This document shows, piece by piece, positions 25,121-38,454 of a stretch of DNA of 64,000 bases. The position numbers and the translations under genes were made by a program. Source of the DNA: a bacterium (GTDB lineage Bacteria; Elusimicrobiota; Elusimicrobia; Elusimicrobiales; UBA9959); contig JAJZPF010000001.1 of assembly GCA_021811315.1 (NCBI GenBank), forward strand, positions 142,153 to 206,152, read 5' to 3'. Under the pieces are notes generated by a model. The model ran no database searches. It was given only the letters and a program-made list of their open reading frames with translations, and was not told the DNA's origin. Within the stretch, counting starts at the first letter, position 1. The number at the start of each line of letters is the position of its first letter.

Positions 25121-25177
25121 AAGCTGTATAGATATTGTAAGCAAACCGGGGGAAGGAGGGGAAGAGGCTCAAAAGCG

Positions 25178-25567
25178 AGAGCCCCCGATGAACGGGGGCT
25201 CTTCACCTGGCACACGGGCCAGTAACCGCGACCACGCTGGGGGCGACCGGGGGACCGACGGCGCACTAACCGCAGCCGAAGGGCCGGAACACCCTCCCGG
25301 GGGGCGCCGCCGAAGGCGGGCCGAACCGGGACCCCGGGAAACCCGCCCTGCCTGAAGCAGACCAGCGGACCGGGGAACCGCGCCGGGGCCGGGGCAAACC
25401 CCTGAAGCCCAACCACTACTACCGCACCGAGACCAGCTCGACCGCACACCGCCCGGGCCCGACCGAACCGCACCGCGCACACTTCGCACACGCACACCAG
25501 ACCTCAACCGCACCGCTGGGCCCGCGACCACACAACCGGCGCAACCGCATAAAGAGAGCAAGACTAC
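25178..25567 (-). ncRNA. Candidate structured RNA or long leader with extreme base bias
   Basis: The 600-bp gap between the 5'-nucleotidase and the GH104-like gene holds this block. By hand count, 25205-25560 has 16 T in 356 bases on the plus strand, so a minus-strand transcript would hold almost no A. A consensus sigma70 promoter (25574-25602) fires into it on the minus strand. It ends with a 10-bp hairpin (25178-25202, AGAGCCCCCG / CGGGGGCTCT) and holds others, such as CTGGC/GCCAG (25207-25222) and CCGCC/GGCGG (about 25307-25320). GGTGCGGT-type motifs recur in the 5' half. The bias removes stop codons, so the long open frames here are accidental. I saw no RNase P, tmRNA or 6S signature. Beyond it, 25603-25682 holds nothing I recognise. 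Confidence 0.5.
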
Positions 25568-25573
25568 ATTCCG

Positions 25574-25602
25574 AGTATAACAGAGGAAACTTGACTTGTC
25601 AA
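25574..25602 (-). promoter_or_regulatory. Consensus sigma70-type promoter reading into the 25.2-25.6 kb block
   Basis: On the minus strand TTGACA (25597-25602) is followed after exactly 17 bp by TATACT (25574-25579), a five-to-six of six match in both boxes with optimal spacing. It is the best housekeeping promoter in the window. Predicted start near 25567. Confidence 0.75.
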
Positions 25603-25682
25603 GGCCCAGATGAAAAATAGCGGATAAAACACATTTTCACGTCGGGCTCACGGATTTACGTGTCTTAAATATATCCGGATAA

Positions 25683-25708
25683 ATTAAAACGGCCCGCTTT
25701 TGCGGGCC
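25683..25708 (-). terminator. Intrinsic terminator of the GH104-like gene
   Basis: Minus strand: GGCCCGC, loop AAAA, GCGGGCC, then GTTTTAATTT. It lies 20 bp after the stop codon at 25728. Confidence 0.9.
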
Positions 25709-25727
25709 GGTCCAGGGCTGATAAAAT

Positions 25728-26651
25728 TCAATATTTCGCCAGCGCGGCCTTGTAGACTTTCCACAGCTGGGCCTTGGTATGCGTGGGCTGGCCGTAGGGG
25801 CTGCCGGGCAGGGAGGCCCAGACGCCGTTGAGCTTGCGCAGGGCCTCGGTGAACTCCTCGTATTTGGAAGCTTTGCTCACATTGCGGAAAGCCCCGCTGC
25901 GGCGTATCGTCTCGACGACCGCTTTATCCTGGCTGGGCGGGGTGAAATCCGTAAGGCCGAGGCCGGGGGCCAGGCCGTCCCAGGTATCCGAAAGGAACTG
26001 GTAGCGCCCCGAAGCGTTGGAGCAGAGCTTGCCGGCGCATTTGCGCTTGCGGGGGTGGTCCGCGTAGCTTTCGAAAGTAGCGTGCGTGAAAATATAGTTA
26101 TACCTGTCGTCCGTGCCCTCGGCATAGGCCAGGGTATCGAGGAAAGCCCTGATGTTCCTGGGCAGCTCCCAGGCGCCGCCGGCCGAGCTGGAGGAAACGT
26201 GGGATATATAAATATAGCCGCTGGCGAGCTGGCAGCCGGGCAGCGGCTCAGCCAGGGTCACGGTCATATGTTCGCCTTTGAAGCCTGGCCTTGCGGAAAT
26301 CTTGTACAGCGTTTTCGGGGAGAGGGCGCATTTGCCGGAACCTTCGGCAAGGGCTTCGGACCGGGCGTCCGAGATCTTAAGGAAAGTCGCTTCGCCGCCG
26401 ATATACACGAAATTATCTTCCAGGCCTTTGTTCCTGCCGGGCCAGGCGAAACCGGGCTCGTCGTTGTCCGGCGGAAGGTACTGCACCATATCCACGGTTC
26501 CGTCGGCATGGGCGGGAACTATTTCCGGAAGCGGAACGGCCGCGGCGCCGCCGCGGGAATTATCTAGGAGTTGCTGGAAAGCCGTATTCTCCGCGCAGAG
26601 CGGCGCGGCGATCGCGATAAGGCCTACAAGGGCTGCCAGGATCTTCCTCAT
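25728..26651 (-). CDS. Secreted lambda-endolysin-like (GH104) muralytic protein
   Basis: 307 residues with signal peptide (cleavage near CA/ENT, residue 20), an N-terminal region (about 21-165) of unknown fold, and a C-terminal lysozyme-like domain (about 165-307). That domain has RAFLDTLAYAEGTDDRYN, FESYADHPRK, SGRYQFLSDTWDGLAPGLGL, DFTPPSQDKAVVETIRR and WASLPGSPYGQP, the pattern of lambda-type lytic transglycosylases/endolysins. It should cleave peptidoglycan in the periplasm; no holin or phage genes accompany it. The mature N-terminus ENTAxxQLxxxS is shared with the DUF4105 protein at 54847. Confidence 0.88.
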   Translation of the reverse strand: MRKILAALVGLIAIAAPLCAENTAFQQLLDNSRGGAAAVPLPEIVPAHADGTVDMVQYLPPDNDEPGFAWPGRNKGLEDNFVYIGGEATFLKISDARSEALAEGSGKCALSPKTLYKISARPGFKGEHMTVTLAEPLPGCQLASGYIYISHVSSSSAGGAWELPRNIRAFLDTLAYAEGTDDRYNYIFTHATFESYADHPRKRKCAGKLCSNASGRYQFLSDTWDGLAPGLGLTDFTPPSQDKAVVETIRRSGAFRNVSKASKYEEFTEALRKLNGVWASLPGSPYGQPTHTKAQLWKVYKAALAKY

Positions 26652-26710
26652 ACCTATAGTATGGCAGGCAGCGGTTGACGGGGTAAGTGCCGGGGGGCCC
26701 TGGCAGGCCT

Positions 26711-26724
26711 GGGCCTTTAGGCCC
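26711..26724 (-). promoter_or_regulatory. GGGCCTAAAGGCCC motif upstream of the GH104-like gene
   Basis: Same 14 bases as at 21944, here on the minus strand 60-73 bp before the start codon at 26651 and touching the stop codon of the upstream esterase gene. Confidence 0.4.
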
Positions 26725-27530
26725 TAAGGCTTAAGAAAGAAGCGGAAGACGTCCGGCAGCAATTTGGCCCAGTATTTCTCATTATGCCTGCCGCCTTTTT
26801 CTTCGTAATAAACGAGGTTTTTATTTTTTTTGAAGCCCCTGGAAAGCAGGATGTTCCGCAGCCTCCGGGAGTCCAGCACGGATTCGGCGGTTTTTTTCTG
26901 CTTCCCGGGCCGCCCCCCCTCCTCGGTTCCCATGCTAAGCCAGATCCCCATTTTTTCCGGGTCCGCTTTCTGACCGGCCAGGGGCAGCAGGGTATGCCCG
27001 GCCCAGTGGAGGGAGGGAGAAAGGACTCCCGCTTTCGAGAAAACCTCCGGGTACTCTAAAATAAGGAAAAGAGAGATGAGCCCGCCCAGCGAGGAGCCGG
27101 CCACGGCCGTATGCTCCCTGCCGCTCAAGGTGCGGTAGGCCGAGTCGATAAAAGGCTTCACTTCTTTTACGAGGAATTCCGAGTACTTGCGGCCTTTTCC
27201 ACCCCCGCGTACCGCGTCCCGGTCCGGGGCGTATTCGGAGATCCGCTCTTCGCCTTTATTATAGATCCCTACGATTATAGCCTCCAAAGGCGGCTCCTCT
27301 TTGGCGAGGGCCGCGGCCGTTTCATAAGCCCCCCACTCCACGCCCGAATAGGAAGTGGAACTGTCGAAAACATTCTGCCCGTCGTGCATATAGATGACCG
27401 GGTAGCGCCTGGTTTTGTCGGCCGCGTAAGTGAATGGCAGGCAGACCAGGAGGGTTCTTTTATTTTTCAGCACGCGCGAAGGGAAGCCGCGGTGAAATTT
27501 CATTATGCCGGGAAGAGGGGTTTTGTTCAT
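26724..27530 (-). CDS. Enterochelin-esterase-like alpha/beta hydrolase
   Basis: 268 residues, cytoplasmic (no signal peptide). It follows the esterase D / IroE pattern: YPVIYMHDGQNVF near the N-terminus, nucleophile elbow AVAGSSLGGLISLF, and a late His in GGRHNEKYW. Such enzymes cleave ester bonds in siderophores, feruloyl esters or formylglutathione; the substrate is unknown here. The ATG overlaps the radical SAM stop codon by 4 bp (ATGA), so it belongs to the proC-radical SAM-esterase operon. Confidence 0.88.
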   Translation of the reverse strand: MNKTPLPGIMKFHRGFPSRVLKNKRTLLVCLPFTYAADKTRRYPVIYMHDGQNVFDSSTSYSGVEWGAYETAAALAKEEPPLEAIIVGIYNKGEERISEYAPDRDAVRGGGKGRKYSEFLVKEVKPFIDSAYRTLSGREHTAVAGSSLGGLISLFLILEYPEVFSKAGVLSPSLHWAGHTLLPLAGQKADPEKMGIWLSMGTEEGGRPGKQKKTAESVLDSRRLRNILLSRGFKKNKNLVYYEEKGGRHNEKYWAKLLPDVFRFFLKP

Positions 27531-28939
27531 TTTTTAAAAGCCCGCAGGGCGGCCAGGGCGCCTTTGGCCAGGTATTTCAAGTCTTCGGTTCCGCGTATGG
27601 ACAACAGTTTGCGGCTTATATAAGGGAAACTGAAATAATAGCCGCGGCCGATCTCTCCCCGGAACTTTATAAGTTCGGCCCCGGTAAAATGCTTCGTCCG
27701 CCAGGGGACGGAGCTGCCGAAGAAACCATAGGCCTGCCAGGGGAGCCCTTCCGGCAGGAAACCGTCCGCTTTCGCTTTAAGATAGTTTTCGGTGCCTGGC
27801 AGAGGGACGCTGATAGCGAGCGAGACCAGGTCCGGTTTTATTTCGTGGATAAGTTTAACGGTCTCGGCCAGGTCCTCTCTGGTTTCCTCCGGGTGGCCTA
27901 TCATGAAAAAAGCCTGCGCCTGGATGCCGTGTTTTTTTATAAGCCTGAAAGTTTCTTTTATCTGCGCTACCGTCGTTCCCTTCCTGATGCCGTCCAGCAC
28001 GCGCTGGGAGCCGCTTTCGGCGCCCACGGCTATCTTCCGGCAGCCGGAGCGCTTCATCGCCGCCAGCATTTCCTCGTCCAGCTCCCCGGCGCGCGCGTCG
28101 CAGTTCCAGGTCAGGCCGGGATAATTGCGCTCGAGGTGGGCCGAGAATTCCAGGACCCTGGATTTTTTCAGGGCGAAAGTGTCGTCGTCCACAGTTATAT
28201 GCTTATAGCCCAGAGCCGCGATATCGTCCACTTCCCGCAGTACTTTGTCCATGGCCCGCAGCCTCGCGCGCGGCCCGTTTATCACCTGCGAAGCGCAGAA
28301 AGAGCAGCGGTACGGGCAGCCCCGGGAGGTGAACAGCACCGTCCCTCCGGCGGGCACTCCTGGCGTAGTGTAGCCGCCGCTGTAAAGCTCCTTGTCCAGC
28401 AGCCGCCGGTCGGGGATCGGGAGCAGGTCGATATCGAGCGGCTCGCCGCGCGGGTTTACCGCCGCCGCGCCTTCGCGCGGGAAAGCCAGCCCCGCGACGG
28501 ACTCAAAGCCGCCTCCGCTTTTCAAAGCGGAGACAAGCTCCAGCAGGGGCTTCTCCCCCTCGCCGATCACGACAAAATCGCAGCCGGCGTCGACGAGGGT
28601 TTCGGCCGGCAGCGCCGTGGCGTGCGCGCCGCCCACCACGGTCTTTATCTTTAATTCGCGGCAAAGCAGGCAGAGCTCTTTTATCGCCGGGATATCCGTG
28701 GTCATCCCGGTTATCCCGACCAGCACCGGGGCCGAGGTTTCAAGAGTACGCCGCAAACCCTCGGAGGAACCGACTTCAAGGTCGTAAATAGCAGCTTTAA
28801 AACCGCGGGCGTTCAGCCAGGTGGCAAGGCAAACCAGGTTTATAGGCGGCTGCGAAGCCCCGATCGCTTTGAAGACGCCCATAGCGGCGGCCTTCGGGCG
28901 CACCAGGAGTAAGTCGTTTTTTGGCGAAGGAAGATTCAC
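27527..28939 (-). CDS. B12-binding-domain radical SAM protein
   Basis: 470 residues from a GTG overlapping the proC stop. The N-terminal part (about 5-150) is a cobalamin-binding Rossmann-like domain (NLVCLATWLNARGFKAAIYDLE, GITGMTTDIPAI), then a radical SAM core with the 4Fe-4S motif TSRGCPYRCSFCASQ (CxxxCxxC), followed by ITVDDDTFAL, SGCRKIAVGAESGSQRVL and a C-terminal tail. Class-B-type radical SAM enzymes of this layout act as methyltransferases or rearrangement enzymes; the substrate is unknown. It is encoded between proC and an esterase in overlapping fashion. Confidence 0.9.
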   Translation of the reverse strand: MNLPSPKNDLLLVRPKAAAMGVFKAIGASQPPINLVCLATWLNARGFKAAIYDLEVGSSEGLRRTLETSAPVLVGITGMTTDIPAIKELCLLCRELKIKTVVGGAHATALPAETLVDAGCDFVVIGEGEKPLLELVSALKSGGGFESVAGLAFPREGAAAVNPRGEPLDIDLLPIPDRRLLDKELYSGGYTTPGVPAGGTVLFTSRGCPYRCSFCASQVINGPRARLRAMDKVLREVDDIAALGYKHITVDDDTFALKKSRVLEFSAHLERNYPGLTWNCDARAGELDEEMLAAMKRSGCRKIAVGAESGSQRVLDGIRKGTTVAQIKETFRLIKKHGIQAQAFFMIGHPEETREDLAETVKLIHEIKPDLVSLAISVPLPGTENYLKAKADGFLPEGLPWQAYGFFGSSVPWRTKHFTGAELIKFRGEIGRGYYFSFPYISRKLLSIRGTEDLKYLAKGALAALRAFKK

Positions 28940-29766
28940 TTGTCGAATAATTTCGCGGCTTTATCGTTCGAGGTCACGATCCCGGTTATCATGGCCGAGC
29001 TGAAGCCGTGGTGCTCCATCTCATTTAAGCCCTCGATAGTGCAGCCGCGCGGCGTCGTCACTTTGTCTATCTCGCTTTCCGGGTGGCCCGGGCGGTCCAG
29101 GAGCAGCGAGGCGGCCCCGCGCGCGGTCTGCGCCGCCATCAGCAGGGCTTCTTCGGAATGAAAACCTATCTGCGTTCCGCCCTGGGAGGCGGCGCGGATG
29201 GCGCGCAGGAAAAAAGCGATGCCGCAGCCGGTCAGCGCGGTGGCCGAAAGCATCAGCCCCTCGTTTATGACCAGGGTCTTGCCGAGCGCGTCGAAGATCT
29301 CTTTCGCTTCGGACAGCGCGGCCCGGCTTTCCGGCGCGGCGCAGAGGCAGGTCATCGCTTCGCGGATAGCTATAGCGGTATTGGTCATGGCCCTCACCAG
29401 GCTGACTTTCTTTTTCAGCCAGCCGGAGATCTGGGCGGTGGTCACGCCGGTAACGATAGAGATCACTATCTGCCGCCCGTTCAGCGCCGGCGCGAGCGCC
29501 TTCACCGCGGCCTCGACTTCCTGCGGCCCCACGGCGAGGATGACTATATCCGCGCCCTTGACCGCGGCGCGGTTATCGGCCAGCACAGTGAAATTCTCGG
29601 CCCGGAGCTCTTCAAGGAATTCGGCTCGTCGGCGGGTAAGGATAATATCCTGCGGCTTGAAGTTACCTGAAGCCGCCAGGCCCCTGGCGATGGCCGCGCC
29701 TATATTCCCGGCGCCTATGATGGCTATTTTTTTCGCGCCGGTCTTTAAAGTTACGTTCTGTTTCAT
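28936..29766 (-). CDS. proC: Pyrroline-5-carboxylate reductase
   Basis: 276 residues with an N-terminal Rossmann fold (KIAIIGAGNIGAAIARGL) and the C-terminal dimerisation domain carrying the ProC signature (ALTGCGIAFFLRAIRAASQGG, later TTPRGCTIEGLNEMEHHG). It reduces pyrroline-5-carboxylate to proline with NAD(P)H in the cytoplasm. It is the first gene of a tightly overlapping three-gene operon and lies 15 bp after the marC-like gene. The first ten residues before KKIAIIG are a short basic leader. Confidence 0.93.
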   Translation of the reverse strand: MKQNVTLKTGAKKIAIIGAGNIGAAIARGLAASGNFKPQDIILTRRRAEFLEELRAENFTVLADNRAAVKGADIVILAVGPQEVEAAVKALAPALNGRQIVISIVTGVTTAQISGWLKKKVSLVRAMTNTAIAIREAMTCLCAAPESRAALSEAKEIFDALGKTLVINEGLMLSATALTGCGIAFFLRAIRAASQGGTQIGFHSEEALLMAAQTARGAASLLLDRPGHPESEIDKVTTPRGCTIEGLNEMEHHGFSSAMITGIVTSNDKAAKLFDK

Positions 29767-29781
29767 AATTTTCCCTGTAGG

Positions 29782-30378
29782 TCAGCCGGTCAGGAATTTT
29801 TTCAGGCCGGTCATTATCATCTGCACCGAAATGGTCACGAGGATCATGCCCATGAGCTTTTCCATCGCGATCAGGCCGCGGGCGCCCATGAACCGCGAGA
29901 TCCTTTCGGAGAACCCGGCGAGGATGGCCATATTGATAAGCCAGGAAACTATGACCACCGCCAGGGTTCCCGCCCAGCCGCCGGAGTTCATGGAAAAGAT
30001 AAGGATGGTGGTCAGCGTGGAGGGCCCGGCGATGAGCGGGATGGCCAGCGGCACGATGAAAGGCTCGCCGCCGGGGAGTTCGCCGAAGGAAGAATGGTTG
30101 TTCGGAAAGATCATCTGGATGGCTATCAGGAACAGCACGATACCGCCGCCCACGCTGAGGGAAATTATATCCAGCGCCAGGAAAGTCATCAACGATTTCC
30201 CGAAGAGCAGGAAGAAGACCATTATGCCCAGCGCGATGAAGAGCTCGCGGGTCACCACGGCGCGCTTACGCTCCTGCGGCACGCCCTTCAGGGCGGTGAC
30301 GAAAGGCGGCATGTTCCCGAGCGGGTCCATGACCAGCGTAAGCGTGAAGACGGAGGAGATAAATTGAGCCAGGTCCAT
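29782..30378 (-). CDS. MarC/UPF0056-family inner-membrane protein
   Basis: 198 residues with six hydrophobic helices, beginning MDLAQFISSVFTLTLVMDPL. It carries the family motifs FGKSLMTFLALDIISLSVGGG, PGGEPFIVPLAIPLIAGPST and a C-terminal LMGMILVTISVQMIMTGLKKF (split). MarC proteins are inner-membrane proteins of unknown transport function and are not proven drug pumps. It is probably the first gene of the unit that continues into proC. Confidence 0.92.
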   Translation of the reverse strand: MDLAQFISSVFTLTLVMDPLGNMPPFVTALKGVPQERKRAVVTRELFIALGIMVFFLLFGKSLMTFLALDIISLSVGGGIVLFLIAIQMIFPNNHSSFGELPGGEPFIVPLAIPLIAGPSTLTTILIFSMNSGGWAGTLAVVIVSWLINMAILAGFSERISRFMGARGLIAMEKLMGMILVTISVQMIMTGLKKFLTG

Positions 30379-30394
30379 GGTTTAATTTTAGCAA

Positions 30395-30430
30395 AAGAAA
30401 GCGGCCGGGGAGCCTGGCTCCGCCGGCCGC
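30395..30430 (-). terminator. Intrinsic terminator after gyrA
   Basis: Stem GCGGCCGG / CCGGCCGC with inner GGAGCC/GGCTCC pairing at 30401-30430, followed on the minus strand by TTTCTTTT. Confidence 0.85.
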
Positions 30431-30447
30431 CGTTCTTCGGGGCGTTT

Positions 30448-32961
<2,514 letters not shown>

Positions 32962-32990
32962 TTTTTTATCCTTGCGAATTTAATGGAACG

Positions 32991-33034
32991 TCGGGAGTCG
33001 GGGGTCGGGGGTCAGACTGACTCCCGACTCTCGA
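32991..33034. repeat. Inverted repeat in the gyrB-gyrA gap
   Basis: TCGGGAGTCGGG (32991-33002) pairs with CCCGACTCTCGA (33023-33034) with one mismatch; between them GGGGTC units repeat. It fills most of the 84-bp gap and could attenuate or stabilise the gyrBA message. Confidence 0.7.
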
Positions 33035-33044
33035 CCCTGGACTC

Positions 33045-35555
<2,511 letters not shown>

Positions 35556-35858
35556 TTAAATGCTGTTCGCCGTCTTTATCGCTTTTATCCAGGGCTTCCT
35601 GAAATGCTTGTTCAGGCTCTTCACCAGCACCGAGCTGCGCAGGGAAAGCTCGCTGGCCGCCGTCGCCGAGGAGGGCTTCACCAAAATGACGTCCCTGTCC
35701 ACCCCGAGCAGGACGCAGTGCTCGCCCAGGCGCCCCATTTCTTTCTTCCAGACCGCGTCCAGAAGCGCCAGCCTGTCGGTAAAGACCCCCAGCACTTTCG
35801 GGGACGAGCAGACCGCGCTCGCTTTGGTCCAGTTGGCCTTTCTTTTCTCCAGGAACAT
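35556..35858 (-). CDS. DUF721 / DciA-like protein
   Basis: 100 residues with the loose DUF721 pattern: LALLDAVWKKEMGRLGEHC, a strand ILVKPSSATAASELSLR, then SLNKHFRKPWIKAIK. DUF721 includes DciA, a loader of the replicative helicase, and usually lies between dnaN/recF and gyrB, exactly as here. The ATG starts one base after the dnaN stop. The family assignment rests on both pattern and position. No recF lies between dnaN and gyrB. Confidence 0.75.
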   Translation of the reverse strand: MFLEKRKANWTKASAVCSSPKVLGVFTDRLALLDAVWKKEMGRLGEHCVLLGVDRDVILVKPSSATAASELSLRSSVLVKSLNKHFRKPWIKAIKTANSI

Positions 35859-35859
35859 A

Positions 35860-36981
35860 TTACTGCGTGCGCAGCGGCATCACGATATAGATCAGGTCTT
35901 CGCGGCCCTTCACCCTGAGCAGCGCGGGCGTCGCCGGGGAAGTGAATTCCGCGGTTATCTCGCTGTCGCCGGCGGCTTTAAGGATGTCCAGCACGAACTT
36001 GGGATTGAAGCTGATCTGGAATTCCTTGCCCTTGTAGTCTATTTCCAGCTCGTCCTCGAAGTCCATGCTCTGCGAGGCGGAGTTGACCACCAGCGCGTCC
36101 TTTTTAAAAGTGTACTTCACGGCCCCGGAGCGCTCGTTGCAGCAGATGGCGGCGCGCTTGGTCACGGCCATGAGCTTTTCGGCGTTGAGCAGGATCTCCA
36201 TCTCGTGGGTCTTGGGTATGATCTGCTCGAAGGCGGGGAAGTTCCCCTCCACCAGGCGGGAAATGAACACCGTCTTGCCGATCTTGAAGCCGATCTGGTT
36301 CGAGGACAGGCCTACGGTGACTTCCTCGGCTTCTTTGCCCTTCAGGCCGGCCAGGTAAGAGGCCAGTTCGCCGAGGATCTTGGAGGGGACGATGACCTTG
36401 AACTCTTTTTTCGCCTTGATCTTTTTCGTGGAGGTTATGGCCAGGCGGCGGCCGTCGGTCGCCACCAGGGAGAAGGTGTCTTTCTCGAACTTCCAGAGCA
36501 GGCCGTTCAGGAAATGCCTGTCGTCCTCGGTGGAGGCGGAGAAGATGGTGCTGGTGATCATCTCGCCCAGGAGCTTGGCCGGGATCTTGAAAGAATTGCT
36601 CTCGTCGAGGTCGGGGATCACCGGGTAATCGTTCTTCGGCGTGCCGCCCAGCTTGAAGCGGGATTTGCCGCTCAGGATCGAGATCCTGTTGTTCTCGTCC
36701 ACCGCGATGTTCACGGGCGAATCCGCGCCCAGGTTCTGGAGGATCTCCATGAATTTCTTTATCGGGACGGTTATGCTGCCCTCCCCTTTTATCTCCAGGG
36801 GGATATGGTGCTTGATGGCCATTTCGAGGTCCGTGAATACGACCTTGACGCCTTTGTCCTCGGTCTCCATCAGGAAGTTCTGCAGTATCGGTATGGTCCC
36901 GGTCTTCGAGGAGACGCCGGCCTGTATCGTCTGAATTCCCTTTATCAGGGTTTCCCTGTTACTGTTTATTTTCATGTTCAT
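35860..36981 (-). CDS. dnaN: DNA polymerase III beta subunit (sliding clamp)
   Basis: 373 residues in three clamp domains. It begins MNMKINSNRETLIKGIQTIQ and contains SSKTGTIPILQNFLMET, LLWKFEKDTFSLVATDGRRLA (in parts), VPSKILGEL and the C-terminal YIVMPLRTQ, matching the universal VMPMR ending. It encircles DNA to hold the polymerase. It follows dnaA by about 118 bp, a spacer with no clear DnaA box. Confidence 0.98.
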   Translation of the reverse strand: MNMKINSNRETLIKGIQTIQAGVSSKTGTIPILQNFLMETEDKGVKVVFTDLEMAIKHHIPLEIKGEGSITVPIKKFMEILQNLGADSPVNIAVDENNRISILSGKSRFKLGGTPKNDYPVIPDLDESNSFKIPAKLLGEMITSTIFSASTEDDRHFLNGLLWKFEKDTFSLVATDGRRLAITSTKKIKAKKEFKVIVPSKILGELASYLAGLKGKEAEEVTVGLSSNQIGFKIGKTVFISRLVEGNFPAFEQIIPKTHEMEILLNAEKLMAVTKRAAICCNERSGAVKYTFKKDALVVNSASQSMDFEDELEIDYKGKEFQISFNPKFVLDILKAAGDSEITAEFTSPATPALLRVKGREDLIYIVMPLRTQ

Positions 36982-37098
36982 AGTCCTCTATAAGACAGTC
37001 TGTTGATAGCGTCAAAGCGTTGAATCTCCAGGAGAAAGTTATCAGCAGCTTATCCGATTTTATTAACTGTCCCGACAAAACTCCGCGCCGCGAGCGTC

Positions 37099-38454
37099 TT
37101 AACCCTGGTTATTAACGGTCTTTATCTTCGAAATTATCTGGTTCAGGGTCTCGTTGAAATACGGGTCGGTCTGCACCATCTGCCCTATTTTATTCTTGGC
37201 GTAGATCACCGTGGCGTGGTCCCGGTCGAAAGCTTCGCCTATGTCCGTCTGGGTCAGGTCCGTCAGCGTGCAGGCCAGGTACATCGCGACCTGCCTGGGG
37301 AAAGCGATGTTCTCGTTGCGCTTCTTCGAATTCAGGTCCCGCGCTTCTACGGAGTATTTGTCGGAGACCACGGTCTTTATCAGCTCGATGGTCACTTTCT
37401 TGTCGTCGTGGTCCTGGTCGCTTATATGGTCCTTTATAAGCTCCCTGACGGCGTCTATGGACGGCTGCACGGGCATATTGGAGAAGAAGTTGACCACGGT
37501 GATGAGGCAGCCTTCCAGCTCCCTTATGTTCTTTTTTACGTTCTCGGCTATAAAGGTTATAACGTCGTCCGGCAGCTCGAATTTATGCTGCTCCTTCTTC
37601 TGGCGGAGGATGGCCATGCGGGTCTCGAAATCGGGGATCTTGATATCGGCCACGACGCCGGAGAGGAAGCGGGAGATGAGGCGCTGGCCCAGGGCGAGCT
37701 CCCGCGGCGGCCGGTCGGAGGTGACCACGATCTGCTTCTTCGATTCGAACAGGGAATTGAAAGTGTAGAAGAATTCCTCTTCGCTGCGCTCTTTGTTCAC
37801 CAGGAACTGTATGTCGTCCAGCAGGAGGCAGTCGAGCTTGCGGTACTTGCTCCTGAACTGCTCCGTGGCGCCGCCGCGCACCGAGTCGATGTATTCGTTC
37901 ACGAAATTCTCGCTCGCGGTATAAAGGATGCGCGCCGAGGAATTATTCTTGAAGATCCCGTGGGCTATGGCGTGGAGCAGGTGGGTTTTCCCCAGGCCGG
38001 GGGCGCTGTAGATGAAGAAGGGGTTGGCCTGGTGGCCCGGGGTTTTAGCCACGCCCTCCGCGGAGGCGAAAGCGAAGCGGTTGGAGGTGCCCATGATAAA
38101 GCTTTCAAAAGTGTAATTCGGGTTGAAGGAGTAATAATTAGCGGGCAGCGCGACCGAAGCCGGCGTGGCTTTGGACTGCGGCGGCGGCTCCACCTGGGTC
38201 AGGGACATCGAATAATTAACCTTGAGCGTCTTCCCGGTGAGCTGGAGCAGCAGGGCAACTATTTTCCCCTCGTAGCGGTCTTTTACCGTATTGTAAATTA
38301 TCGAGTCGGAAACTTCGAGCTTGATCGTGTCTCCCTCTATCACCAGGGGCTTTATCGGGCGCACCCAAAGGTCCACGGCCTCGGAACCTATGTCGGTTCC
38401 CAGGTTTTTCACCACTTCCTGCCAGATTTCCTTGATATCGGTTAAGTTATCCAC
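37099..38454 (-). CDS. dnaA: Chromosomal replication initiator DnaA
   Basis: 451 residues: N-terminal domain I, short linker, AAA+ domain (YTFESFIMGTSNRFAFAS, Walker A SAPGLGKTHLLHA, Walker B LLLDDIQFL, RFLSGVVADI) and a C-terminal DNA-binding domain ending FDRDHATVIYAKNKIGQM, the DnaA signature. The start is GTG at 38454; an in-frame TAA lies two codons before it, so no earlier start is possible. The GTG lies inside a DnaA box and has no Shine-Dalgarno sequence, suggesting self-repression and unusual initiation. Confidence 0.98.
   Translation of the reverse strand: MDNLTDIKEIWQEVVKNLGTDIGSEAVDLWVRPIKPLVIEGDTIKLEVSDSIIYNTVKDRYEGKIVALLLQLTGKTLKVNYSMSLTQVEPPPQSKATPASVALPANYYSFNPNYTFESFIMGTSNRFAFASAEGVAKTPGHQANPFFIYSAPGLGKTHLLHAIAHGIFKNNSSARILYTASENFVNEYIDSVRGGATEQFRSKYRKLDCLLLDDIQFLVNKERSEEEFFYTFNSLFESKKQIVVTSDRPPRELALGQRLISRFLSGVVADIKIPDFETRMAILRQKKEQHKFELPDDVITFIAENVKKNIRELEGCLITVVNFFSNMPVQPSIDAVRELIKDHISDQDHDDKKVTIELIKTVVSDKYSVEARDLNSKKRNENIAFPRQVAMYLACTLTDLTQTDIGEAFDRDHATVIYAKNKIGQMVQTDPYFNETLNQIISKIKTVNNQG

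Noticed and set aside
25117..25561. Two long overlapping minus-strand reading frames (126 and 130 codons)
   Set aside because: The minus strand has almost no A here, so stop codons are missing by composition alone; the peptides are low-complexity Gly/Arg/Val/Ser with no ribosome site or family.
25178..25567. RNase P RNA, tmRNA or 6S RNA
   Set aside because: None of the conserved RNase P core segments, tmRNA ends or a 6S-type long open bubble could be seen on either strand.
25728..26651. Prophage remnant suggested by the endolysin-like domain
   Set aside because: The protein has a Sec signal peptide, no holin, spanin or other phage gene is near, and flanks are housekeeping genes.
36982..37098. 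Additional DnaA boxes in the dnaA-dnaN gap
   Set aside because: TTATCAGCA and TTATCCGAT each miss two or more consensus bases.
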